A stretch of 57,680 nucleotides of DNA from Candidatus Helarchaeota archaeon (lineage in GTDB: Archaea; Asgardarchaeota; Lokiarchaeia; Helarchaeales; HEL-GB-A), in NCBI GenBank assembly GCA_016840125.1, contig JAEOSY010000297.1:1-57680 (forward strand), read 5' to 3'. The position numbers and the translations under genes were made by a program. The notes under the pieces were generated by a model. It was given only the letters and a program-made list of their open reading frames with translations. It had not been told where the DNA came from and made no database searches. Shown here in pieces: positions 9,040 to 17,062 of this stretch. How positions within the stretch are numbered: the first letter of the stretch is position 1; every line of letters begins with the position of its first letter.

Positions 9040-10083
9040 ATGAACATGAATTCAATGCATCAAGTAATTTTTGCTAATTCTAGCAACATGAAAGAAGTTA
9101 AGGATGAATCAGTTCATTTAGCCTTGTTAAGCAGTCCCTATCCGATGATCACGATGTGGGATGAGCAGTTTTCTCAGCTAAATCCTGAAATCGGGCGCCT
9201 CTTAACTGAAGAGAAAGGACGGCAGGCTTTTGAGCGAATGCATCAGGAATTAGATAAAACTTGGAATGAACTCTATCGTGTGCTCATAGACGGTGGTATC
9301 GCCTGTATAAATATAGGGGATGCGACCAGAAAAATCGGTGGATTGTTTCAACAATTTTCAAACCATGCACGCATTTTGGGATATTGTACGAATCAGCTAA
9401 CATTTTCCATGCTACCTTCGATTATATGGCGAAAACAGAGTAATAAGCCGAACAAGTTCTTGGGCAGTTATCTTCCTCCGAATGCGTATGTCACTCTTGA
9501 ACACGAACATATTTTGATCTTACGCAAGGGAAATTTAAGGGCTTTTAATGGAAAAGAAAAGGAAAGGCGGGTGAAAAGTGGATACTTCTGGGAAGAACGA
9601 AATAATTGGTTTTCAGATGTGTGGTTTGATCTTAAAGGCATAGATCAAAGTTTAAAAAATAAAAATACACGGCTGCGGTCTGCCGCTTATCCATTTGAAC
9701 TAGCTTATCGCCTTATCAATATGTATTCAATTCAAGGTGATCTTGTTTTGGATCCTTTTCTTGGAACTGGGACGACAACGTTAGCGGCTATGGCCTCTAA
9801 TCGAAATAGTATCGGGTATGAAATTGACCACACTTTGTATGGATTAATTCAAGATCGCCTGAAAAATCTTCAATCCTTCACTCAGGATTTTATTGATGGT
9901 CGCCTCAAGAGGCATAAAGATTTCGTTAAAACAAGGGAATTAGCGAAGAAAGCCTTAAAATACACATCAGAGGTTTATGGTTTCAAGGTCATAACGAAGC
10001 AAGAAACAAAAATTCAGTTCCCTCTGATTAAAGAAATTAAAAAAATTGACGATACTACATTTCAAATTCTTTATCAGATATGA
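9040..10083 (+). CDS. site-specific DNA methyltransferase (beta-class, N4-cytosine/N6-adenine), solitary
   Basis: The 347-aa protein contains the catalytic motif IV SSPY (residues 31-34) near the N-terminus and the SAM-binding motif I DPFLGTGTT (238-246) towards the C-terminus. This order is typical of beta-class amino-methyltransferases. An S-x-P-Y catalytic motif favours N4-methylcytosine. A 140-aa target-recognition-like region lies between. No restriction endonuclease is adjacent, so it is either an orphan epigenetic methyltransferase or has a distant partner. There is no good ribosome site before ATG 9040, and M3 (ATG at 9046) is an alternative start. Confidence 0.85.
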   Translation: MNMNSMHQVIFANSSNMKEVKDESVHLALLSSPYPMITMWDEQFSQLNPEIGRLLTEEKGRQAFERMHQELDKTWNELYRVLIDGGIACINIGDATRKIGGLFQQFSNHARILGYCTNQLTFSMLPSIIWRKQSNKPNKFLGSYLPPNAYVTLEHEHILILRKGNLRAFNGKEKERRVKSGYFWEERNNWFSDVWFDLKGIDQSLKNKNTRLRSAAYPFELAYRLINMYSIQGDLVLDPFLGTGTTTLAAMASNRNSIGYEIDHTLYGLIQDRLKNLQSFTQDFIDGRLKRHKDFVKTRELAKKALKYTSEVYGFKVITKQETKIQFPLIKEIKKIDDTTFQILYQI

Positions 10084-10123
10084 TTAAACTCCAATAGATC
10101 TGCTAAAAGAAATATACGAGGAT

Positions 10124-10141
10124 ATTTTATAGCTATAAAAT
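10124..10141. promoter_or_regulatory. perfect 18-bp palindrome containing box-A-like TTTTATAG on both strands
   Basis: ATTTTATAG is followed directly by its exact reverse complement. It lies 41 nt after the methyltransferase stop in a 226-nt gap. It may be a symmetrical operator or bidirectional TATA element. The rest of the gap is AT-rich with a TTTTTAAAC box near 10270 suited to the gene at 10310. Confidence 0.35.
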
Positions 10142-10309
10142 GAAAAAAACAAATTGAAACTTGTACTGTTTAAAGCAAAAAAGAAGGTAAAATTGGTTTA
10201 AATTGAACTTAAAATTTAAAAACAAAAGCACCTATATTCTATTATAGTATTTTCTCCCTCCGAACCCAATTTTTAAACTTACTTTTTGTTTGAAATGTGG
10301 TGAAAAAAA

Positions 10310-10588
10310 ATGCTCGCAGAAGACTATAACATCAAACCTGTTTCTTTTGGTCACAAAGTTGGATTAAATGCCGCTGAGAGAACAATTTTTCTTAAGAATG
10401 AAGAAGGGAATGTTATCGAAGTTCTTCCCTTAGTATATATACTTTGGCGAAAGGCAAATGGTGAAAATTCGCTGGAAGAAATCATTGAATACACGATCCA
10501 GCGCACGCAAAAGAATCGCCCCTTTGTTGAAAAAGTGGTTTCGGATATTTACGAAAACCTGCGAGATAACAAATTAATCGATCTATAA
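10310..10588 (+). CDS. PqqD-like small protein (winged-helix peptide-binding type)
   Basis: The 92-aa protein has the layout of PqqD-type domains: an N-terminal beta-hairpin with TIFLKNEEGNVIEV, then VLPLVYILWRKANGENSLEEIIEY (compare 'a..iw.l.dG..tv.eI'), and a closing helix FVEKVVSDIYENLRDNKLIDL. PqqD domains present a peptide or cofactor precursor to radical SAM enzymes, but no such enzyme is adjacent. The nearest radical SAM gene, at 24.5 kb, is in a different operon. A GGTGA ribosome site sits 8 nt before the ATG. The assignment is by pattern only. A generic winged-helix protein is the alternative. Confidence 0.45.
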   Translation: MLAEDYNIKPVSFGHKVGLNAAERTIFLKNEEGNVIEVLPLVYILWRKANGENSLEEIIEYTIQRTQKNRPFVEKVVSDIYENLRDNKLIDL

Positions 10589-10705
10589 TCGGGACAGAAC
10601 CTGATTTTTCTCCTCGTTTCTAGACTCATTTAATTAATCAACACTACATTTATTAGCTATCTGATAATATTATTGCAAATAAGCAGAACTGCATTGGTGT
10701 GAGCT

Positions 10706-11812
10706 ATGGTTGATTATGATGTCATCATCGTCGGTGCTGGTCCTGGAGGAAGCACTGCCGCGCAGCGATTGGTCGAAGCCGATTTGAATGTCCTCTTACT
10801 TGAAGAACATAACAATATTGGTCTCCCTCAGCATTGTTCGGGCTGGATTTCTGGGGGGGAATTTACCGAGAAGTTAATTAAAACGATACCTCAAAATCTC
10901 ATCCGTCAAAAGGTCAAAGGTTGGAGAGTATGGAGTCCAAAAGGGAAGATGATTTGTGAGGTGGATGATTTCGGCTTTGGGGGATACTTCGTCGATCGTG
11001 TGAATTTTGATCGCGAACTAGCGAAACAGGCTGCCAAAAAAGGTGCTAAAATCAAAGTCGCAGCAAAAGTCACCGATCTGATAATTGAGAATAATATAAT
11101 TAAAGGCGTTACGATTAAATCTAAAGAAGGATTTCAAAAAATCACTGCCGATATTATCCTTGGTGCAGATGGCGTGAGATCTTATTTGTCTGGGGTGGCT
11201 AATAAATCGGGTCTTGCAGAATTAGAAAAAAAACCACGTCAATTCTTTCCAGCGATCCAGATTGAATTTATTAACATTACCGACATCGATCCTGGAGTAA
11301 TTGAAATTTTCTTTGGGTTTGATTTTGACAAAAACTTTGGAATGTGTTTTCTCTCCCCTCTGGAAGAGAATTTAGCTTTAATTGGTTTTGGAAATCTCCA
11401 AGACTACCGGAAAATACGAGCTGACCATCCCATCTTGTCAAAGAGGCTAGAAAATGCGGATGAGATCCGTTATCTTGGTGGAATGTACTGCTCAAAATTT
11501 GGTGTTCCGCTTAAAACAGCCGTTCGAAGTAACGTAGGGCTAATTGGGGACGCCGCAGGCTATCATGGAATTATTCCTGCTTGCATATCTGGTCATTATT
11601 TGAGTGATTTAACAAATCAAGCAATTCAAAAGGAAGATTTTGCTCTTTTAACCCAGTATGATAAAATTCGACGAAAATCTACCTTGAAGAACGCCCAAAT
11701 GGGTATCGACATTACAAGTATAAATGAAGATAAACTCGAGAGCTTCCTGCAAGCGAATGGTAAAGCGGCTACTCAGTTAATGCTTGAATATATCGCCAAA
11801 TTAAAAATCTAA
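10706..11812 (+). CDS. geranylgeranyl reductase family FAD-dependent oxidoreductase
   Basis: The 368-aa protein begins with the dinucleotide-binding motif DVIIVGAGPGGSTAAQRL, with an acidic residue closing the second strand (LLLEEH). It has a C-S-G-W-I segment as in archaeal digeranylgeranylglycerophospholipid reductases, the GADGVRS motif at about 152-158, and LIGDAAGYHGIIPACISGHY at about 278-297, the FAD ribityl-binding loop. The family saturates isoprenoid chains of archaeal ether lipids or quinones. Other relatives act on different polyenes, so lipid reduction is the leading but not the only role. GGTGTGAG lies 2 nt before the ATG. It is convergent with the hydrolase at 11816, with a 3-nt gap. 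Confidence 0.82.
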   Translation: MVDYDVIIVGAGPGGSTAAQRLVEADLNVLLLEEHNNIGLPQHCSGWISGGEFTEKLIKTIPQNLIRQKVKGWRVWSPKGKMICEVDDFGFGGYFVDRVNFDRELAKQAAKKGAKIKVAAKVTDLIIENNIIKGVTIKSKEGFQKITADIILGADGVRSYLSGVANKSGLAELEKKPRQFFPAIQIEFINITDIDPGVIEIFFGFDFDKNFGMCFLSPLEENLALIGFGNLQDYRKIRADHPILSKRLENADEIRYLGGMYCSKFGVPLKTAVRSNVGLIGDAAGYHGIIPACISGHYLSDLTNQAIQKEDFALLTQYDKIRRKSTLKNAQMGIDITSINEDKLESFLQANGKAATQLMLEYIAKLKI

Positions 11813-11815
11813 CAA

Positions 11816-12679
11816 TTAATTGACGGACCCATTCGCTGGATATTCCCGTTTGAGGAAATTTACTAGATAATCATTAACCTTTTTAGACCTTTCAACCATC
11901 GAGAGATGGCCAGTATTTCGAATGATATGCAATTCCGAATTAGGAATATATTTATGGAGAATTCTAGACCGTCGTGGGGGGGTTAGTAGGTCCAATTGCC
12001 CTGCGATGATCAGACAGGGAACATGAACCTTTGGTAACTCTTCTAGCATGTTATATGATTTTAAATTCTTTATTTCCTCCATAACTGTCTTCTTCTTCAC
12101 ACCAATGAAATCTTCAACCCAAGATCTGACTGTTCGCTGCGGCTTTCCGAGGGCCAACGAAAGAAAGGGTACGCTCCCGCGCGCAAGCATTTTATAAGGA
12201 ATTTGGATAATTGGGCTAAAAGTTGCTTCTAATGCTCTTGGTATAACCTGCCAGGCCGCTTTTTCAGCAAAGTTCTCAGCTAGAACGTAGGAACTATTTA
12301 AGATCCCTAAAACAACAACTTCGTCGGGATTTGCGAGCGTAATTGACAATCCAATCCCTGCCCCTGCTGAATGACCGATTAACCCATACGGCTCATCAAT
12401 CTCAAGATGGGCAACGAGCGTTTTAAAATCGTCATACATGATTTCCAATAATTCTTCTTTGGTATTGTATTTCTTTAATGATCCATTCCATTCGCTCTTC
12501 CCATGGCCCCTCCAATCCCATGTGATAACGCGATACCCGCTTTTGACCAGTGGGGGGATCTGTTCCGAGAAAAACACCGAACTTATCGCCCACCCATGCA
12601 GTAGGAAAAGCGGTCTCCCCTTCTTATTTCCATGCTCCTCATAATATAAGGGAGTTCCATCAGCACTATCAAAATACAT
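11816..12679 (-). CDS. alpha/beta-hydrolase fold protein
   Basis: The 287-aa protein shows the classical order of the fold: LFLHGWAISS (oxyanion loop), VITWDWRGHGKSE, the nucleophile elbow GHSAGAG, the acidic residue in IIAGQLDLLTPP, and the histidine in NTGHLSMVERS. All three catalytic residues are present, so it should be an active serine hydrolase (esterase, lipase or C-C hydrolase). No signal peptide is seen. It begins 16 nt after the stop of the upstream GNAT gene, likely in the same transcript. The substrate is not predictable. Confidence 0.82.
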   Translation of the reverse strand: MYFDSADGTPLYYEEHGNKKGRPLFLLHGWAISSVFFSEQIPPLVKSGYRVITWDWRGHGKSEWNGSLKKYNTKEELLEIMYDDFKTLVAHLEIDEPYGLIGHSAGAGIGLSITLANPDEVVVLGILNSSYVLAENFAEKAAWQVIPRALEATFSPIIQIPYKMLARGSVPFLSLALGKPQRTVRSWVEDFIGVKKKTVMEEIKNLKSYNMLEELPKVHVPCLIIAGQLDLLTPPRRSRILHKYIPNSELHIIRNTGHLSMVERSKKVNDYLVNFLKREYPANGSVN

Positions 12680-12695
12680 ATTCTTTAGGGCTCCA

Positions 12696-13163
12696 TCATT
12701 TTAATTCCTTCACCATACACGTAAATGGCTTCAATTCATAATCTTTTTTAAATCCAAATTTGGCAAAAAAAGATAGATCCATTGGATTTTTCCGAACATT
12801 AATAAATACTGTTTCAATCGCCAGATCCTTCAGGTAGGACATTATGAAATAGAACAACTTTTTCCCAATCCCTTGCCGAAAATGATCTTTATCCACAAAA
12901 AGGATGTTAAGGTAGGCCTCTGTTTTACAGGTGGGAATTAATTCTGCTAAAGTCATGCCTACAACTTTTCCATCGAGTGTGCAAACGAAAAAATGATGTC
13001 TCTTGTTCGTTGGATGGATTCTCTTCTTCATACCGAACATAAATCGTTCTTCACTAAATAATTTTCCTCTACAATCTACTAACTGCTTAGTCAAATCTCG
13101 AATAATATCCGCATCATCCATCGTCGCTCTACGGACTAATAACGTTTCAGAGATTACTTTCAC
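12696..13163 (-). CDS. GNAT-family N-acetyltransferase
   Basis: The 155-aa protein has the GNAT core. LLVRRATMDDADIIRDLTKQL forms strand 1 and helix 1. VVGMTLAELIP is followed by LFVDKDHFRQGIGKKLFYFI, where R-Q-G-I-G-K is the acetyl-CoA pyrophosphate-binding P-loop. Then come VFINVRKNPMDLSFFAKFGFKKD. The start is GTG with AAAGGT directly upstream. The acceptor substrate is unknown. The alpha/beta hydrolase follows on the same strand after 16 nt. Confidence 0.82.
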   Translation of the reverse strand: MKVISETLLVRRATMDDADIIRDLTKQLVDCRGKLFSEERFMFGMKKRIHPTNKRHHFFVCTLDGKVVGMTLAELIPTCKTEAYLNILFVDKDHFRQGIGKKLFYFIMSYLKDLAIETVFINVRKNPMDLSFFAKFGFKKDYELKPFTCMVKELK

Positions 13164-13180
13164 ACCTTTATGGCTTGTTA

Positions 13181-13275
13181 TTTTTCTTTTTTGGGAGTTT
13201 TATGAAATTCTTTCAATCTTCAAGTTATGATATTGACAATACTTTAAGGCTTTTTCTTTTTTGAGAGTTTTATGA
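13181..13275. repeat. two 25-nt direct repeats exactly 70 nt apart in a 356-nt intergenic region
   Basis: The segments 13181-13205 and 13251-13275 share 24 of 25 bases (T5-C-T6-G-[G/A]-GAG-TTTTATGA). They are pyrimidine-rich on the plus strand. They lie between the GNAT gene (minus) and the gene at 13520 (plus), close to the GNAT start, so they could be tandem regulator sites or paired promoter elements. The rest of the 13164-13519 gap contains only the promoter described next. Confidence 0.55.
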
Positions 13276-13487
13276 TTCTGAAACATGGTGTGAGGCATAC
13301 AGAAGGGTGATTAATGTCGGTTTTTTTCTAGGCAATTATTGCCACATGTTTAATCCATCATAACTCATGGCTAATCGAAAGAAACTCATGCGCTAGGAAA
13401 AATCCTTTGATATTCACCCATTTCTAAAAATAAAGCCAATCCATATGTGTTACTTCATAATTAAATCTTCTAAAAAGAAACACAAAC

Positions 13488-13496
13488 TTTTTTATT
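13488..13496 (+). promoter_or_regulatory. TATA box for a probably leaderless mRNA
   Basis: CTTTTTTATT is centred about 27 nt before ATG 13520, with no ribosome site between. Archaeal transcription starts about 25-27 nt after box A, so the mRNA should begin at or next to the start codon. Confidence 0.5.
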
Positions 13497-13519
13497 CAAT
13501 AGCAAAATAACACTAAGAT

Positions 13520-13903
13520 ATGTCATACAAAATTATTGGGCGCGTAACCACCAAAAAAGAAAATGACGCGATCCCGGGTCTTAACATTCAAGTGTGGGAC
13601 AAGGACATTGGAAACATGGACGAGTATATAGGCGATACGATAACCGACAAGCTTGGGGAATTTAGCATCGAATTCACGGAAGAGGACTTCTCCCACTGGG
13701 GAAAAGAGGAAGCTCCTGATATCTATTTCATTGTCACGAACAAAGCAGGCGCTGTGATATACAGCACAGAAGAGACTGTAGCGTGGGATGTAAAAAAGGA
13801 AGAATTCGTCTATCTCCGCATTCCCAAGGAGGATCTAGACAAGAAACCTGATATCGATCCCAAGGACCGCGCTGAACAAATCAGAAGAAGCCTTGAAGGA
13901 TGA
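13520..13903 (+). CDS. small transthyretin/carboxypeptidase-regulatory-like beta-sandwich protein
   Basis: The 127-aa cytoplasmic protein (no signal peptide) has the layout IIGRVTTKKE...IPGLNIQVWDKD...YIGDTITDKLGEFSIEF...PDIYFIVTNKAG. It closely follows the single-domain transthyretin-like/carboxypeptidase-regulatory pattern 'G.V.d......pGl.V..wD.D....d.lG...Td..G.F.i.f'. A short charged tail follows. Similar small proteins have mostly unknown roles. It stands alone with its own promoter and probably a leaderless transcript. Confidence 0.6.
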   Translation: MSYKIIGRVTTKKENDAIPGLNIQVWDKDIGNMDEYIGDTITDKLGEFSIEFTEEDFSHWGKEEAPDIYFIVTNKAGAVIYSTEETVAWDVKKEEFVYLRIPKEDLDKKPDIDPKDRAEQIRRSLEG

Positions 13904-13997
13904 TGGAAATTTCGTCCGTTTCAAAAAACACACATACCAAAACAAGAAATAATTCCTTCTTTTCTTTATTTCCTTCAACTAGGCTAAACTAGTTATC

Positions 13998-14618
13998 TTA
14001 AGTCTTTAATAAACACAGTTCCAGATCATATTTGTTGAAGTGCGCCTCGCAATTTGGGCAGAATCCCCTAATCTTTATCCACTCAAGTAGATGTAATTGA
14101 TGGGCTTTATGATGACATGTGGGGCATTCTATCACCGACTCTGAAGAATAAATCGCCAATTTACAGACCGAACACATCCCGATAATTTCGGTGTTTGAGT
14201 AGTACACCTTGCAGTGCCCCTGTAATCTGAATTTATTTCCCAGTTTAGTTCTCAGATCTTCTACGGAAACACTTGCCATAGAAATTTCATCAACCAGTGA
14301 GTTTAATTTTTCTAAGGATAGCGTCAGATCTCTTGCTGGAGGTTGGTATCTTGCGGAAAAATTGGAAATTAATTTACCATTGGCATCAAACACATAATTT
14401 CCAATAAGGATTTCATGCCAAAAACCAAGAATGAGTATCGCAGAAAAAAAAATCCCAAATCCCAAACCAATATAATGTAGTTCTGGAGCAGCAAGACAAG
14501 CTAACACTTCAAAAATTATTATACAAGCGAGCGGAACTAGTACAACAACCACAGAAATTTGCTTACTTGTAAAAACGGCTTTTAACGCCTTTAATGGTTT
14601 TCTTTTAAGAGTTTCCAT
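13998..14618 (-). CDS. membrane-anchored RING-like zinc finger protein
   Basis: The 206-aa protein has two hydrophobic segments (about 20-43 and 48-68) and a cytoplasmic C-terminal zinc domain. Zinc ligands seen are C149-x2-C152, C165-x2-C168, H173-x2-H176 and C187-x2-C190, with the local text CPTCHHKAHQLHLLEW and CPNC. The C-P-x-C-x4-H-x2-[C/H]-L-x-x-W...C-P-x-C pattern is that of prokaryotic RING fingers and of RING E3 ligases, where the tryptophan helix contacts the E2. A membrane-anchored RING is a typical ubiquitin-ligase layout. No E1, E2 or ubiquitin-like gene lies in this window, so the E3 role is inference. Alternatives are another treble-clef or cross-brace zinc domain. A second cysteine-rich gene lies 48 nt upstream on the same strand. 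Confidence 0.55.
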   Translation of the reverse strand: METLKRKPLKALKAVFTSKQISVVVVLVPLACIIIFEVLACLAAPELHYIGLGFGIFFSAILILGFWHEILIGNYVFDANGKLISNFSARYQPPARDLTLSLEKLNSLVDEISMASVSVEDLRTKLGNKFRLQGHCKVYYSNTEIIGMCSVCKLAIYSSESVIECPTCHHKAHQLHLLEWIKIRGFCPNCEAHFNKYDLELCLLKT

Positions 14619-14666
14619 CCCTATTTCCTAATCACGAAGAAATCGAATTTAAACCTTGAATTTATG

Positions 14667-15080
14667 TTACATATGTGATTGAGATTTTTTCGCTTTGTCG
14701 CCTTCAATGAGCTTAAAGAGTTTATTCAACGCCTTTTCTTTATCGAAAAACTCGGTACACTCCTTCGAATGTGACTTATAGCAATTTCCACAAATATAAT
14801 CTTTACAGGTTGGGCAGGCTTTCGCCCAATTATCAATTGCCGTTCTGCAAAACATTGTTTGGCACCCTTTACACGTGAAAATTATTGCTTCTTTTGCATC
14901 TTTTTTACAATAGGTTCCTGGACAATGGTAAATAACGAAATTCCCCGCCTTCTGATCGCAAACATCTGTCCCACTTTGTTTGCACCGCACGACACATTCC
15001 GCACAGAGTTCTTGCTCACAAATGATACATTTTGCTGTTGCTTCTTCAGCTCCACAAGCTTGACATGGCATCTTTTTCAT
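14667..15080 (-). CDS. cysteine-rich multi-zinc-finger protein (B-box/RING-like pairs)
   Basis: The 137-aa protein has 18 cysteines, mostly in C-x2-C pairs: C6/C9, C18/C21, C26/C29, C70/C73, C89/C92 and C97/C100, plus single ones at 33, 41, 53, 58, 78 and 108. The first half (CIICEQELCAECVVRC) resembles a B-box-type finger. The second half (CPTCKDYICGNC then H-x3-C) resembles another cross-brace unit. A lysine-rich tail follows. There is no membrane segment. It precedes the membrane RING-like gene by 48 nt on the same strand, so the two may act together as a protein-interaction or modification pair. No family is confidently recognised. Confidence 0.55.
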   Translation of the reverse strand: MKKMPCQACGAEEATAKCIICEQELCAECVVRCKQSGTDVCDQKAGNFVIYHCPGTYCKKDAKEAIIFTCKGCQTMFCRTAIDNWAKACPTCKDYICGNCYKSHSKECTEFFDKEKALNKLFKLIEGDKAKKSQSHM

Positions 15081-15115
15081 CCATTTAGGTGTTCACCAAC
15101 ATACTAAATTCGATC

Positions 15116-15124
15116 TTTTTAAAT
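15116..15124 (+). promoter_or_regulatory. TATA box for probably leaderless ADP-ribosylglycohydrolase mRNA
   Basis: TTTTTAAAT is centred about 28 nt before ATG 15148, and no ribosome site follows. This spacing places the transcription start at the start codon. Confidence 0.5.
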
Positions 15125-15147
15125 TTTTTATTTCATTCTCTATCTAT

Positions 15148-16137
15148 ATGAAAAAGCTAAGGGATCGGTTCATTGGAACCTTAATGGGGACAGCTGTTGG
15201 TGATGCTCTGGGGCATCCATTTGAGGGTTGGTTTCGCGACCAAATTGAATCAAGAGTGGGACGCGTTACAGAATTAATAGCAGATTTCCCACCATATCAT
15301 CTTGCTGGTGGACAATACACGGATGATACACAATTGACCATTGCCATTGCTGAATCGCTAGTGCGAAGTAACGGCTTTGACTTGGATGATTTGATTGCGC
15401 GATTTATTGATTGGCTCAATGAGCCGCCTATCGGACCGGGATATGGGTGCTTAACCTCAATTGAGGATTTGCGAAAGGGCGTTCCCTGGCAAAACGCCGC
15501 ATCACGCTCAGGTGGCAATGGAACTGCCATGCGAGTCTCGCCTATTGGCTTATTTTTTCATAAAAATATTCCCCGATTAGTCGAAACCGCCCGACAATCG
15601 AGTGTTATTACACACAGTCATTGGGCGGCAACAGCCTCCGCCATTGTGGTTGCCCGCAGCGTTGCATATTTAGTCAACTGTGAAACTTTGGATGTGGATG
15701 ACTTTCTTCAGGAGGTAGCAACAGCAGTTGATCAGCCTGAGTTCGATGATTTCGCAAATAATATAAGAAAATTGAAATCCTATTTAAAAAACGATACAAT
15801 AAAAGCATTGTTTGAACTAGGGTCGTTGGGTATTAAACCCCCTTGGCCGAATCCTGCCTTGGAAACCGGGAGAGGGTTTATTGCGGCGTATGCAATGTCT
15901 ACTACCTTGGCTGCACTCTTTTGCTTTCTGTTATCCCCAGATGATTTTGAGAATAGTGTGATAGAAGCGGTCATGGCTGGGGGGGATACGGATACTTGTG
16001 GCGCCATCACAGGTGCAATTTCGGGCAGTTATAATGGTTTAAGCAAGATTCCTTCAAATTGGGTAAAGAATGTTGTGAATACCGAAAAAATCGTTCTGCT
16101 GGGAAATGAGCTCTTTGAAGCTACTGAAAAAAGATAA
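15148..16137 (+). CDS. ADP-ribosylglycohydrolase (DraG/ARH family)
   Basis: The 329-aa all-helical protein has the family signatures: GTAVGDALGHPFEG at the N-terminus, GGQYTDDTQLTIAIAESL (T-D-D-T/Q metal ligands), GNGTAMRVSPIGLFF, and MAGGDTDTCGAITGAISG near the C-terminus (D-T-D-T metal ligands). Both di-magnesium ligand sets are intact, so it should be active in removing ADP-ribose from arginine, serine or other acceptors, or in cleaving ADP-ribosyl compounds. No ADP-ribosyltransferase is visible nearby. It is convergent with folD, with a 7-nt gap. Confidence 0.88.
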   Translation: MKKLRDRFIGTLMGTAVGDALGHPFEGWFRDQIESRVGRVTELIADFPPYHLAGGQYTDDTQLTIAIAESLVRSNGFDLDDLIARFIDWLNEPPIGPGYGCLTSIEDLRKGVPWQNAASRSGGNGTAMRVSPIGLFFHKNIPRLVETARQSSVITHSHWAATASAIVVARSVAYLVNCETLDVDDFLQEVATAVDQPEFDDFANNIRKLKSYLKNDTIKALFELGSLGIKPPWPNPALETGRGFIAAYAMSTTLAALFCFLLSPDDFENSVIEAVMAGGDTDTCGAITGAISGSYNGLSKIPSNWVKNVVNTEKIVLLGNELFEATEKR

Positions 16138-16144
16138 AAAATTC

Positions 16145-16996
16145 TTACAGTATGATATTTTTAAAACAGCTTACCGTGTTTTGTAGCAGACAAGCAACAG
16201 TCATCGGTCCTACACCCCCTGGCACGGGCGTAATCGCCCGAACTTTATCGATGACACCTTCAAAATCAACATCACCAACCACTTTTCCCTCTACCCGGCT
16301 AATACCTGCATCTATAATTACACTGCCTTCCTTAATCATATCTTTCTTTATTAAATTCGGCACCCCTGCCCCAACAACTAAAATATCTGCGTTTTGTGTA
16401 ATTTGCTTTAAATCTTTAGTCTTAATATGTGCGACTGATACCGTCGCATCTCGATTTAATAACATAAGCGCAAGGGGTTTTCCTAAAATAGTACTATGAT
16501 TGACAATAACGACGTCCTGGCCCGGTAGGGGAATGTTATAATGGTTAAGAAGGTGTATAATACCTTTTGGAGTGCATGGGACAAGCTCTTCATTTCCAAT
16601 TAACAACTTACCAAAATTAATAGGATGGAAGCAATCGACGTCCTTTTGCGGCCTGATAGCAGAGACAACATTCAACAGATTTATATGAGATGGAAGGGGG
16701 AGTTGGACGAGGATGCCATGAATTTGCGGATTTAGGTTCAAAATCTCAATTTTAAGTAATAGATCACTTTCCGTAATCTCTTCTGGGAGCTTTAAAATGT
16801 GAGATTTAATTCCAACACGCTCACAAGCCTTTGCTTTTATCTTAACATAAATTTTCGAACCTGGATTCTCCCCAACTAATACTGTTGCAAGTCCCGGCGC
16901 AAAACCCGCGGACTTTGATAAAGATTCAACTTCTTTCTGTATTTCAGATTCGATAATTCCCGCAACCTTCGTTCCAGAAAGGATCTTTTCATCCAA
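16145..16996 (-). CDS. folD: bifunctional methylenetetrahydrofolate dehydrogenase / methenyltetrahydrofolate cyclohydrolase
   Basis: The protein is 283 aa when started at the TTG 16996-16994, which has a strong GGGAGG ribosome site 9 nt upstream. A longer TTG start at 17050 would add a non-homologous 18-aa tail. Family motifs: ATVLVGENPGSKIYVKIKAKACERVGI (substrate lysine in Y-x3-K), GILVQLPLP, DVDCFHP, and a Rossmann segment with S-T-I-L-G-K-P, then ITPVPGGVGPMTVACLL. It interconverts methylene-, methenyl- and formyl-THF in the cytoplasm. The glyA gene ends 66 nt upstream on the same strand, so methylene-THF made by GlyA would feed FolD directly. THF enzymes of this type are patchy in archaea. 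Confidence 0.92.
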   Translation of the reverse strand: MDEKILSGTKVAGIIESEIQKEVESLSKSAGFAPGLATVLVGENPGSKIYVKIKAKACERVGIKSHILKLPEEITESDLLLKIEILNLNPQIHGILVQLPLPSHINLLNVVSAIRPQKDVDCFHPINFGKLLIGNEELVPCTPKGIIHLLNHYNIPLPGQDVVIVNHSTILGKPLALMLLNRDATVSVAHIKTKDLKQITQNADILVVGAGVPNLIKKDMIKEGSVIIDAGISRVEGKVVGDVDFEGVIDKVRAITPVPGGVGPMTVACLLQNTVSCFKNIIL

Positions 16997-17062
16997 ATTT
17001 GCATACCTCCCTTCTCTAGATTCGATCAGGGCTCTTCCCCAAGCGATCAATTATATTTTGGA

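Noticed and set aside
16997..17050. N-terminal extension of FolD from TTG 17050
   Set aside because: Not conserved, and a strong GGGAGG precedes the TTG at 16996, which gives the usual family length.
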